From: Comamonadaceae bacterium
GTDB taxonomy: Bacteria; Pseudomonadota; Gammaproteobacteria; Burkholderiales; Burkholderiaceae_C
Direction: 5' to 3'
Length of the DNA stretch: 33,716 nucleotides
Assembly (NCBI GenBank): GCA_013297985.1
Contig: JAAFIY010000033.1
Location: 1 to 33,716 of the forward strand
A program made the position numbers and the translations under genes. Position 1 is the first letter of the stretch; each line of letters begins with the position of its first letter. Below the pieces are notes generated by a model that saw only the letters and a list, made by a program, of their open reading frames with translations, searched no databases and was not told where the DNA came from. Positions 22,654-31,062 of this stretch are shown piece by piece.

Positions 22654-25083
22654 ATGCACACGAGTTTTTCGCTGACGCGCCGCAACTGGCCGTCCATCAT
22701 CCGCTGGGGCACCCTGGGCCTGGCCTTTGCCCTGGCCGCCACCAGCGCCCCGGCGCCTGTCCAGGCGGCCGAACACCCGCTGTCAAAAATCACTTTTGAC
22801 GCCGCTCGTCGCATTGACGTGCTGGACATGGTGATGTCAGTGGACTGGGACTTTGACGCCCCGCCAGAGGGCACCGCCGACCGCGAAGGCAACCCCCAGG
22901 CCTATGACCGTGGCTTTATCACCGACATCATTCGGCAAGCGGCGCTGTCCACTTTCATCATGACTGAAGGCCGCATGGTGGTGGGCACGGTGCGGGTGTA
23001 CCGCAACAGCCAGTTCATGACCAACACGGACATTCAATACCTGCGGCGCAATGGCCGCGCCAATGCGCACGTGGGCGGCTTTATGACGGGCTGCCGCTCT
23101 TGCCGGGTGCAGCAGTACGCAGGCACCAGCGAAGCCACCGATGCACACGGCAAAACTGTCGCGCACGAGTTTGGCCACTACGTGCTGGGCCAGTACGACG
23201 AGTACCGGGAAGTGGGCGGCACCAACCCCAACCCCGGTTTTCCGCAAGACGGTGACACCCCGCGTGACACCATCATGCACAACCATTTGCGGTTCGAGAG
23301 TCTGTCTACCCCCGAGGACTACTTCGACCCCAACGGCCGCAGCACCGCGCAGATCCGCATTTTTGGTCGCTCGCACTGGGAGGTGCTCACCGTGCCTTCC
23401 CCAGATGATCCCGTCCGCATGAACCGAGTGCGCGAGCAATACCGGTCGCTCGCAGGTCTGCCGACCCCCAGCCGGTCCATGCTCACCCGCCCCCGTACCG
23501 GTTGGGAAAATGACTTGAACGTGGTCTTTATGGCGGGCGGCGCCACCGCCACCGGTGGCGGCGCGGCCACGCCCAGCGGCGTGATCCAAACCCTGGTGAT
23601 CGACACCACCGACGGCGCCGCTTTGGGTGCCCAACTGCGCGCCGCCATCCAAGCGGTGGACAGCGCAGAAGCCACCACCCGCCTGCAAGTGCTGGCCCAC
23701 CCCTTTAGCCTGGCGCCGGTGATTGGCTTTACCGTGCTCAACGACGCCGGCAAAGCGGCGGTCAAGGCCGCCATCACCAACATCAGCCCGGACACCGCAA
23801 CGGATGACGCCACCTTGGCGCAGCGCCTGTTTGCCTATGCCGAAGCATCCTTGCCCGCCCTGTTTCCGGCAGGCCCTGCCACGCAATCGGGCAGCGGCTT
23901 CTTGTTCAGGGTGTATGGCGCCCAAGCCATTGGCGTGAGCGGCGGTAATTTCTTCTGGTTCAACGGCCAGGTGCTGCAAAACCTGGGCTCGGGCGCCGCG
24001 CTGTTGACCGGTGCGCGTGCCTCCCTGACCGCCACGCTCAACGCCGCGCTAGGCCGGGTGCAGGCCATACGCACCCCGCGCGACACCCCGAGCGTGATGG
24101 TGTTCACCAATGCATCCAGCACGGTTGACCCTTCGATCGGTGACGCATACCGCGCCGCTGGCGTGCCCATCTCTGCGGTGGCACTGGCCTCAGTCGGCCA
24201 GGCGCCCGCATCGCTGCGTTCGGGTGCAGGCACCAAGTCGCTGTATGACCTGGCCAAAGACACCCGCGGCGTCTACAAAGACGCCAACAAGCCGGGCGAC
24301 TTGGCACGCGCCGCCGAGCAAGCCGCCAATGCGGCCGAGGGCGACGATGTCGAGCAGATTCAAGAAGCGTCGGCTACAGGCCTGCCCGCTGCGGGCAACC
24401 TGCGCATGAGCGCCACCGTGGCCGACGCCACGCTGGACAAAGAAGTCGCCTTCACCGCCTACTTTGACCCGGCTGACACCACCAAGCTGACCTTCGCCCT
24501 GACCACACCCGGTGGCTTGGGTATCAGCCCCACCAGCTTGCCGACAGGCGTGACCTATGTGCTCGACGCGGCCAACGGCGAAGCCCGTTACCGCGTGGCC
24601 ACCAGCGTGGCAGGCCGCGTGGGCACCTGGCAGGCCACACTCACCGCTAGCGCAGCGGTCAGCAAAGAAGTGGCCTTGGACGCGCATGTTCAATCGGCCT
24701 TGTTTGCAGTCATCGACGTCATCGGCGGTACCGCCGAAGACCGCAACCCCATCCGATTGGAAGTGGAGGTGGCGGGCCCCGTCCCGGTGCAGGGCGCCAT
24801 CGTGACGGCCGATATCTATGACCGTAGCGGCACCCGCGTGCGCACAGGCCTGGTGTTGAAAGACGACGGCGTGGGCCCCGACGAACGACCCAACGACGGC
24901 CGCTATACCATCAGCCTGGCTGATTTGCCCAATGGCGAATACGACGTGGTGGCGTTTGCAGTCAATAACGGCCAAGCGGTGTACACCACCTCTGGCAGCA
25001 CCAAGCAGGGCACCAATGCACCGCCGCAAACGGTGCCGGCCTTCCAGCGCCGCACCAGCGAGAGCTTCGTTAAGACCCGCTGA
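22654..25083 (+). CDS. Secreted CLCA-like metalloprotease, copy 2
   Basis: An 809-residue paralogue of the preceding gene, similar from end to end with only small indels. A signal peptide covers residues 1-39 (LGLAFALAATSAPAPVQAA). The zincin motif HEFGHYVLGQYDEY is unchanged (His171, Glu172, His175, Asp182), the CxxC is at 147-150, and TIMHN is kept. The main differences are at about residues 290-315, where the linker becomes Gly/Ala/Thr-rich (MAGGATATGGGAATPSG), and in the VWA-like start (VIDTTDG in place of LIDVTQG). The C-terminal beta domain keeps EVAGPVPVQGA and LKDDGVGPDERPNDGRYT. A GGGGA lies 9 bases before the ATG. It has its own terminator. The strict conservation of the active site in both copies suggests both are functional; substrates may differ. 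Confidence 0.8.
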   Translation: MHTSFSLTRRNWPSIIRWGTLGLAFALAATSAPAPVQAAEHPLSKITFDAARRIDVLDMVMSVDWDFDAPPEGTADREGNPQAYDRGFITDIIRQAALSTFIMTEGRMVVGTVRVYRNSQFMTNTDIQYLRRNGRANAHVGGFMTGCRSCRVQQYAGTSEATDAHGKTVAHEFGHYVLGQYDEYREVGGTNPNPGFPQDGDTPRDTIMHNHLRFESLSTPEDYFDPNGRSTAQIRIFGRSHWEVLTVPSPDDPVRMNRVREQYRSLAGLPTPSRSMLTRPRTGWENDLNVVFMAGGATATGGGAATPSGVIQTLVIDTTDGAALGAQLRAAIQAVDSAEATTRLQVLAHPFSLAPVIGFTVLNDAGKAAVKAAITNISPDTATDDATLAQRLFAYAEASLPALFPAGPATQSGSGFLFRVYGAQAIGVSGGNFFWFNGQVLQNLGSGAALLTGARASLTATLNAALGRVQAIRTPRDTPSVMVFTNASSTVDPSIGDAYRAAGVPISAVALASVGQAPASLRSGAGTKSLYDLAKDTRGVYKDANKPGDLARAAEQAANAAEGDDVEQIQEASATGLPAAGNLRMSATVADATLDKEVAFTAYFDPADTTKLTFALTTPGGLGISPTSLPTGVTYVLDAANGEARYRVATSVAGRVGTWQATLTASAAVSKEVALDAHVQSALFAVIDVIGGTAEDRNPIRLEVEVAGPVPVQGAIVTADIYDRSGTRVRTGLVLKDDGVGPDERPNDGRYTISLADLPNGEYDVVAFAVNNGQAVYTTSGSTKQGTNAPPQTVPAFQRRTSESFVKTR

Positions 25084-25103
25084 TCCGTCTGCAACCCCAT
25101 CCG

Positions 25104-25144
25104 CACCCGACGCGGCCACAGCGCCCGTCGGGTGTTTGCTTTTT
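25104..25144 (+). terminator. Rho-independent terminator after CLCA-like copy 2
   Basis: A 9-bp stem CACCCGACG/CGTCGGGTG (25104-25112 with 25126-25134), then TTTGCTTTTT. It is homologous to the terminator after copy 1. Confidence 0.88.
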
Positions 25145-25177
25145 GGGGCTATAGCGGCCTATTTGTCGGCCTAAGCA

Positions 25178-25194
25178 GCTACAAAAAAAGTAGC
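25178..25194. repeat. Lineage repeat copy after CLCA-like copy 2
   Basis: GCTAC-A7-GTAGC, a perfect inverted repeat at the matching position downstream of the second paralogue. The stretch 25195-25256 before the DUF3299 stop shows nothing else clear. Confidence 0.85.
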
Positions 25195-25256
25195 AATAGC
25201 TGACAGGTGCCAAGGCGTGGAAAAAGCTCTACCCTCGCTAAGGGCGGCGCCTTTCT

Positions 25257-25964
25257 TTACTTGACTGAAACCGCTTCCGTCATGCGATAGAACAAGCCAT
25301 AAGGGTCATCCGGCAGCACGGCAAATCGGCCTTCCACCACCACCGGTTCCAGCGTGTATTTCACTGGTTCGGCGGTGCGCACCTCAACCATGCTCTCGGG
25401 GCCGCCAGGCACGCAGAATGAGCAGGTCATGGGCACGGAGGTCAGCAAAAAATGGCGTTGCCGCTCGCCTGGCTGCAGCGGCAACATAAAGCCTTGCACC
25501 CGCTGCTTTTTGCCAGCCAACGCGGTTTGGCTGCTAGAAAAATCAGGCAGCACCCGGCGATTGACCACCCGGGTTTTGGCCGACGTCAACACGCTCCACG
25601 GCACCACATCGGCGCGCGGCGGCAAGGGCGCAAACGGGCTGTTGGGGCTGTGCATGCCGGGCCCTTGGCCAAAGGGCACACCGCCTGCGGGTGGCACCGC
25701 GTCGGCGCGGCTGCCGGGCGTGCCGGCACCGGTGCCTGCAGCGCTACCGGTGTTTGCTGTGCCAATGCCGACCGCCGCTGCCTCACCGGGGCGCGGCGGC
25801 AAGGCGCCGGCGCCCATCGCGCCGCTGGGTGCGCCCAGCGGCGGCGACAGCAGTACCGGTGGTGTCGGCGTCGGGCTTTGGGCCCAGGCCGCGCCACCGG
25901 CCGCGCAGGCCGAAGCTAGCCACATCCACACCGCTGCGCGCCGCGCTTGACCCGTTCGCTTCAT
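25257..25964 (-). CDS. DUF3299-domain exported protein
   Basis: A 235-residue protein. An N-terminal signal (MKRTGQARRAAVWMWLASAC then AAGGAAWAQ, cleaved about residue 28) is followed by a long Pro/Gly/Ala-rich linker (30-120). The C-terminal domain starts LPDFSSSQTALAGKKQRVQGFMLPL and continues with FLLTSVPMTCSFCVPGGPESMVEV, the CxFC..GGPE.. signature of DUF3299, and ends near DPYGLFYRMTEAV. The CSFC pair is a plausible metal or redox site. It is the last gene of the msrA-ABC-permease run, 38 bases after the small Cys/His protein. DUF3299 genes occur beside similar ABC systems linked to zinc in Vibrio (zrg-type clusters, from memory), so metal handling is likely but not proven. Confidence 0.82.
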   Translation of the reverse strand: MKRTGQARRAAVWMWLASACAAGGAAWAQSPTPTPPVLLSPPLGAPSGAMGAGALPPRPGEAAAVGIGTANTGSAAGTGAGTPGSRADAVPPAGGVPFGQGPGMHSPNSPFAPLPPRADVVPWSVLTSAKTRVVNRRVLPDFSSSQTALAGKKQRVQGFMLPLQPGERQRHFLLTSVPMTCSFCVPGGPESMVEVRTAEPVKYTLEPVVVEGRFAVLPDDPYGLFYRMTEAVSVK

Positions 25965-26002
25965 TCAAATGCCCCTATGCCACCTGGCCCGGCCACCGCA
26001 GA

Positions 26003-26251
26003 TCAGTGCTGGTGCCGCATGCCGCAGTATTTGCCAATCGCCAGACCTTTGCATTGGGCTTGCAGTTCTTTCATACACGCATCGTGGCCTTTGCCCGATT
26101 CCAGGCATTTGGCCGCCGCCTCGTGGGCAGCGGCCATGGCGCGGTGGCGCTGAATGTCTTCTTGAATTTCTTTGGCCGAGTGCTGGGCCCACGCGGCTGT
26201 GCTCAGCAGGGCCAGCGCGGCGGCAACGACAGTGGTACGCAAGGGGTTCAT
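26003..26251 (-). CDS. Small secreted Cys/His-rich protein
   Basis: An 82-residue protein. A signal peptide (MNPLRTTVVAAALALLSTAA, then WAQ|HSAKE) leaves a mature peptide of about 59 residues containing four Cys and several His: AAKCLESGKGHDACMKELQA, QCKGLAIGKYCGMRHQH. This spacing suggests a periplasmic metal-binding helical protein, or two disulfides. The start at 26251 has AAGGAAG at about 8 bases; the in-frame ATG at 26272 would spoil the signal. It lies 30 bases after the FtsX-type permease stop and before the DUF3299 gene, and takes the place of the His-rich protein found in similar clusters. I recognise no named family. Confidence 0.8.
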   Translation of the reverse strand: MNPLRTTVVAAALALLSTAAWAQHSAKEIQEDIQRHRAMAAAHEAAAKCLESGKGHDACMKELQAQCKGLAIGKYCGMRHQH

Positions 26252-26281
26252 CGCGGTCTTCCTTTGGGTCAATGTTTCAGA

Positions 26282-27520
26282 TCAGTGCGGGTTGATCAGT
26301 AGGGTTTGCACATCGGTTCGATACGCTTGCCTGAGCGGCCCGACGATAGCCAAGGTGGCCAGCAACAGCGCCGCTGCAGGCACGGCCCACAGCTCGGGCA
26401 GCCACACAAAGCCGTCGATTCGCACCGAGCGCTGGTCGCTCAACCATCGGCCAATGAGGGCTGTGCCCAGCATACCCAAAAGCAATCCAGTTGCACTACA
26501 CAGCGCGGCCAGCGCACCTGCTTCAAGAGCCAACAGCCCGCCCAGGCGGCGCGGTGATGCGCCCAGCAAGCGCAGCATGGCCAGGTCGGGGGCGCGCTCG
26601 CGCACCGCGGCTGCAAAGGCAATCCACACGCTGATGCCCGCCGCCACCAGTAGCGCCACCGCAAAGGCCTGCAACACCTGTGTACCCACGCCCAGCATGG
26701 ACAGCAGCCGCGTGATCTCCATTGCCGGTGCGGCTGCCTGCATCACAGTGGTCTGATTCACGAAGCGCGGCATCGTCACCGCCGCAAGCGGGGTGCGGTA
26801 TTGCACCAAGGCCAGCGTCACTTCGCGCTCAGCGGCCATGGCCTCGCGGTCTTCAGCGCTGGTGGCGGTGGCGTCTTCATGCACCCGCCAGACCGATTCG
26901 GTGCTGGTCAAGATGAGTCGATCCAGCACGCACTGACACGGCGCCATCACGCCCACCACTTCATACGGATGGTCGCCATGCGCATGTCCACCTTCGGCCA
27001 AGCCGTGGGTACCGACAAAACGAGCCCCCAAACCCGCGCCCAAGGATTGCGCCACATGGGCACCCAACACCGCGTCCAGCGACGCACCGGCGCCACTGGC
27101 TGGCGCCTGCCACCAGCGCCCTGCAGCCAAGGGCGCGGCATACAGCGCGGGATAAGCCTGCGTGGTCCCCACGATGCGCCAGCCGCGAAAGCTGTCGCCC
27201 AGCGACAGGGGGACCAAGCGCGCCACTTGGGGATGTGCCGCGAGTTCTTCTACGGCCTGCAGCGGGATGTTGCCCGGAGGCACGTCAAGGTGAAACACGC
27301 CCGCCAAGATCAATTGCAGCGGGCTGCCCTTGGCGCCCACCACCAGGTCAATGCCCGCCAAATCGCGGTCAAACGCCCGCCGCATCTGGTGCTGCACCAA
27401 CAGCGCCATGGTGATGCCTGCCAGCGCCAGCGTCAGCAGCAGGGCATTGAGCACCAGCGGCAAGGGTCGCAGGCGTGCAAAGCCCCAGGCCACGGCGGCC
27501 ATCGACAGCGGTCGCCTCAT
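26282..27520 (-). CDS. FtsX/MacB-type ABC transporter permease with His/Cys-rich loop
   Basis: A 412-residue inner-membrane protein with four transmembrane helices: one near residues 20-42, then a large periplasmic domain, and three helices in the last 150 residues (about 285-310, 335-360, 375-400). This is the MacB/LolC topology, in which the ATPase drives the periplasmic domain and no solute path is needed. The FtsX block RERAPDLAMLRLLGASPRRL is clear. The periplasmic domain holds H172, H179, H181 and H184 (THGLAEGGHAHGDHPYEVVG) and C195, C197 (APCQC), a likely metal site. ATG 27520 overlaps the ATPase stop as ATGA; a frame from 27586 lies within the ATPase gene. Confidence 0.88.
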   Translation of the reverse strand: MRRPLSMAAVAWGFARLRPLPLVLNALLLTLALAGITMALLVQHQMRRAFDRDLAGIDLVVGAKGSPLQLILAGVFHLDVPPGNIPLQAVEELAAHPQVARLVPLSLGDSFRGWRIVGTTQAYPALYAAPLAAGRWWQAPASGAGASLDAVLGAHVAQSLGAGLGARFVGTHGLAEGGHAHGDHPYEVVGVMAPCQCVLDRLILTSTESVWRVHEDATATSAEDREAMAAEREVTLALVQYRTPLAAVTMPRFVNQTTVMQAAAPAMEITRLLSMLGVGTQVLQAFAVALLVAAGISVWIAFAAAVRERAPDLAMLRLLGASPRRLGGLLALEAGALAALCSATGLLLGMLGTALIGRWLSDQRSVRIDGFVWLPELWAVPAAALLLATLAIVGPLRQAYRTDVQTLLINPH

Positions 27521-28188
27521 GCGGCTTGCGCCCCGGGCGGCGCCACCGCGTTGCCCACCAAGTGCACCACTGGCACCTGCGGCCACGCAGCCTGCACCCG
27601 GGCGTCGTGGGTGGCCACCACCAAGGTGCTGCCGTGCAATGCACTGGCTTGGGCCAGGGCCTGCAGGGCGCGCTGGGCGTTGTCGTCATCTAGGCTGGCC
27701 GTGGGCTCATCGGCCAGCAGCACTTGGGGTCGCAACACAAGCGCGCGGGCCAGCGCTGCGCGCAACATCTGTCCGCCCGACAGCTGCTGTGGCCGGTGGT
27801 GGGCGACCGCACCCAAATCGAGTTGCTGCAGAAGTTGGTCGACGCGTTGGGCGCCGGCCACCTGCCCCGCCGCGAACGCGGCCAAGGCCAAATTGCCCGC
27901 CACGTCAAACGCGGGCGACAACCACAGGCGCTGCGGCAACAAGCCCACCGTGCGAGCCCGCCAGGCGTCGCGCTGGCCGATAGATAAAGCATGCACGGCC
28001 TGATGGGCCACCACCACCTCGCCCTGCGCACCCGAGAGCAACCCGGCCAATATCGACAGCCAAGTGCTTTTGCCCGCACCCGAAGGCGAACGCACGATGA
28101 GCATGCCTCCCGGCGGCACATCCACGTCTGCAAACCGCAGAGGCGCCGTACGCGGCCACGCAAAGGCCAGACCGCGTGTGCGAATCAT
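27517..28188 (-). CDS. ABC transporter ATP-binding protein (LolD/MacB type)
   Basis: A 223-residue cytoplasmic ATPase. Walker A SPSGAGKST is at 34-42, the Q-loop is near LLPQRLW, the signature is LSGGQMLRAALARAL, Walker B is VLLADEPTASLD, and the H-loop is VVATHD. It partners the FtsX-type permease, which it overlaps by ATGA. Its own ATG at 28188 overlaps the msrA stop in the same way, so all three are translated together. LolD-type size and the absence of accessory domains fit a mechanotransmission-type ABC system. Confidence 0.92.
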   Translation of the reverse strand: MIRTRGLAFAWPRTAPLRFADVDVPPGGMLIVRSPSGAGKSTWLSILAGLLSGAQGEVVVAHQAVHALSIGQRDAWRARTVGLLPQRLWLSPAFDVAGNLALAAFAAGQVAGAQRVDQLLQQLDLGAVAHHRPQQLSGGQMLRAALARALVLRPQVLLADEPTASLDDDNAQRALQALAQASALHGSTLVVATHDARVQAAWPQVPVVHLVGNAVAPPGAQAA

Positions 28189-28727
28189 GCGGGCTTGGCC
28201 AGTCGCGAAAATGTTTTGCGCAACTTGGCCACCTTGGGCGCTGCCACGGCCATGCAATAGCCCTGATAGGGATTGCGCTCAAAGAAGTCTTGGTGGTAGT
28301 CCTCGGCGGGCCAGTAGTTGGCCAGCGGCTCGACCTCGGTCACGATCGGGCGGTCAAACAGCTTTTGCTGCCCCAGCTCAGCCATCAGGGCATGGGCTAC
28401 CGCCGCCTGTTCGGCCGTATGCCAGTAAATGCCGCTGCGGTATTGGGTGCCCACGTCGTTGCCCTGGCGGTTGAGTTGAGTGGGGTCATGCGTGGCAAAG
28501 AAGATTTCCAAGACTTCGCGGGTGCTGATTTGGGTGGGGTCATACTGCAAACGCACCACTTCGTTGTGCCCGGTGTCGCCGCCGCACACGTCGTCATAGG
28601 TGGGATGGTTCAGGTGCCCGTTGCTGTAGCCCGATTCAACATCCAGCACCCCGCGTACCGCTTTGTACACGGCCTCCGTGCACCAAAAACAACCGCCGCC
28701 CAGCGTGATGGTCTCTATCGATGACAT
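28185..28727 (-). CDS. msrA: Peptide methionine sulfoxide reductase A
   Basis: A 180-residue enzyme that reduces the S-form of methionine sulfoxide. The active-site GCFWC motif places the catalytic Cys at residue 13, and GYSNGHLNHPTYDDVCGGDT, HNEVV and YRSGIYWH are the expected following blocks. There is no signal peptide, so it is cytoplasmic. It is the first gene of a five-gene minus-strand run and overlaps the ABC ATPase start by 4 bases, an unusual partner for msrA. Confidence 0.96.
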   Translation of the reverse strand: MSSIETITLGGGCFWCTEAVYKAVRGVLDVESGYSNGHLNHPTYDDVCGGDTGHNEVVRLQYDPTQISTREVLEIFFATHDPTQLNRQGNDVGTQYRSGIYWHTAEQAAVAHALMAELGQQKLFDRPIVTEVEPLANYWPAEDYHQDFFERNPYQGYCMAVAAPKVAKLRKTFSRLAKPA

Positions 28728-28764
28728 GGGGATTCGCTCAAATTAGTTGAGGTTTAAAGAAATT

Positions 28765-28786
28765 TGCGACACTACGCAGCGTCGCA
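28765..28786. promoter_or_regulatory. Inverted repeat TGCGAC-N10-GTCGCA between msrA and gcdH
   Basis: Six-base arms in the 96-base divergent promoter region. It could be an operator for gcdH or msrA; no regulator lies next to it, and the call is weak. Confidence 0.3.
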
Positions 28787-28823
28787 GCTTGCGGCATTCA
28801 TCTGAAATTCTGGAGACATCCCC

Positions 28824-30065
<1,242 letters not shown>

Positions 30066-30070
30066 TCGTT

Positions 30071-30093
30071 CCGCTGCGGTAGCGCAGCAGCGG
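30071..30093 (+). terminator. Hairpin after gcdH (weak terminator candidate)
   Basis: CCGCTGC (30071-30077) pairs with GCAGCGG (30087-30093), 5 bases after the stop. No T-tract follows. The rest of the spacer up to 30235 holds two copies of CCCGTGGGCGCGC and the partial complement GCCCACG, which can form further GC-rich stems. Confidence 0.45.
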
Positions 30094-30235
30094 GAGCTGA
30101 GGGCTCGATTGGCACCGCGCCCGCCCGTGGGCGCGCTCCGGCCCACGCCCTCCCGTGGGCGCGCGCCGCTTTTGGGCGTGGAGGGATGCCCGGTGCTGCC
30201 GCTCCGCCAGGGTCATATGCAGTCACCGATCGGGG

Positions 30236-30265
30236 TTGACGGACTTAGAGGTCGCTGGTTATATT
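30236..30265 (+). promoter_or_regulatory. Sigma-70 promoter of the tetR-RND operon
   Basis: The -35 TTGACG (30236-30241) and -10 TTATAT (30259-30264) are 17 bases apart; TATATT at 18 bases is the alternative. The predicted start near 30271 gives a leader of about 24 bases before the tetR ATG. Confidence 0.7.
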
Positions 30266-30272
30266 ACTAACC
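30257..30272. promoter_or_regulatory. Probable TetR operator GGTTA-N6-TAACC
   Basis: The inverted repeat covers the -10 box, and the right side continues as AACCAGTCAGTCA (30269-30281), a pattern common at TetR-family sites. Position predicts autorepression of the whole efflux operon. Confidence 0.6.
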
Positions 30273-30294
30273 AGTCAGTCATTAGAATGCCTTT

Positions 30295-31062
30295 ATGCCC
30301 TCTGCACCTGCCACCCCGGTGCTTGCCCCCTCGGTCGGCACAAACGCCAAGGCCAATGCCAGCCCAGAGCCATCGGTCACCCCAGGCGAGGCCGGGGACG
30401 GGCTTTCTCGCCGTGAGCGACGCAAGGACGCTCGCCCGGGCGAGTTGATTCAAGCCGCCCTGAGCCTGTTTGTAGAAAAAGGCTTTGCGGCCACCCGCGC
30501 CGAAGAAGTGGCCGCGCGCGCGGGCGTGTCCAAAGGCACGCTGTTTTTGTACTTCCAAAGTAAAGAAGAACTCTTTAAGGCCGTGGTGCGCGAAACCATC
30601 GGCCAGCGCTTTGTGGAATGGGAAGTGGAATTTGCCCAAAGCGAGCAACCTACCCCCGAGTTGATGGGCCGCTGCCTGCAAACTTGGTGGGACCGCGTGG
30701 GCGCCACGCCCGCAGGCGGCATTGCCAAACTGATGGTGTCGGAGGCGGGCAACTTCCCAGAATTGGCGGCCTTCTATCAAGCCGAGGTGGTCACGCCCGG
30801 CATGGCATTGATCCGGCGCATCCTGCAACGAGGCGTAGACCGTGGAGAGTTCGCGCCGATGGACCTAGACCACACCTGCATCGTGTTGATCGCGCCGCTG
30901 ATTTTTTTGAACCTGCATCGCCATTCTCTGGGCGCCTGCGTAGGGGGCTTGGCCTTGGAGCCCAAGGCCTTCTTGGCCGCCCACTTGCGCAATGCCTTGT
31001 GGGGCCTGAACAGCCGTGACGCCGCCGATGGCAGCGCGCGTGTCACTGGGGGTGCCTCATGA
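30295..31062 (+). CDS. TetR/AcrR-family regulator of the RND operon
   Basis: A 255-residue repressor. Residues 1-38 are a Pro/Ala/Ser-rich extension not typical of the family. The DNA-binding domain (about 48-95) has LIQAALSLFVEKGFAATRAE then EVAARAGVSKGTLFLYFQSK, with the helix-turn-helix at 67-86. A C-terminal ligand domain with a Trp-rich patch (CLQTWWDRVG) resembles AcrR-type regulators. The start is fixed by a promoter ending about 24 bases upstream. Its stop overlaps the adaptor start as ATGA, so the repressor is the first gene of the pump operon. The inducer is unknown. Confidence 0.92.
   Translation: MPSAPATPVLAPSVGTNAKANASPEPSVTPGEAGDGLSRRERRKDARPGELIQAALSLFVEKGFAATRAEEVAARAGVSKGTLFLYFQSKEELFKAVVRETIGQRFVEWEVEFAQSEQPTPELMGRCLQTWWDRVGATPAGGIAKLMVSEAGNFPELAAFYQAEVVTPGMALIRRILQRGVDRGEFAPMDLDHTCIVLIAPLIFLNLHRHSLGACVGGLALEPKAFLAAHLRNALWGLNSRDAADGSARVTGGAS

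Larger units (their letters stand above)
19953..25194 (+). repeat. Tandem segmental duplication: two CLCA-like genes with promoter, terminator and downstream repeat
   Basis: Units 19953-22536 and 22615-25194 match along their full length. They share TACACT 39 bases before each ATG, coding regions of 810 and 809 codons, a CACCCGACG/CGTCGGGTG terminator, and a following segment with CTATTTG and AGCAGCTACAAAA. The boundaries are approximate. Third-position differences are many, so the duplication is not recent. Confidence 0.8.

Noticed and set aside
30121-30164. Two copies of CCCGTGGGCGCGC with GCCCACG between them, considered as a tandem operator or small repeat array
   Set aside because: Only two copies, very GC-rich, and able to form ordinary stems; no array or regulator link can be supported.
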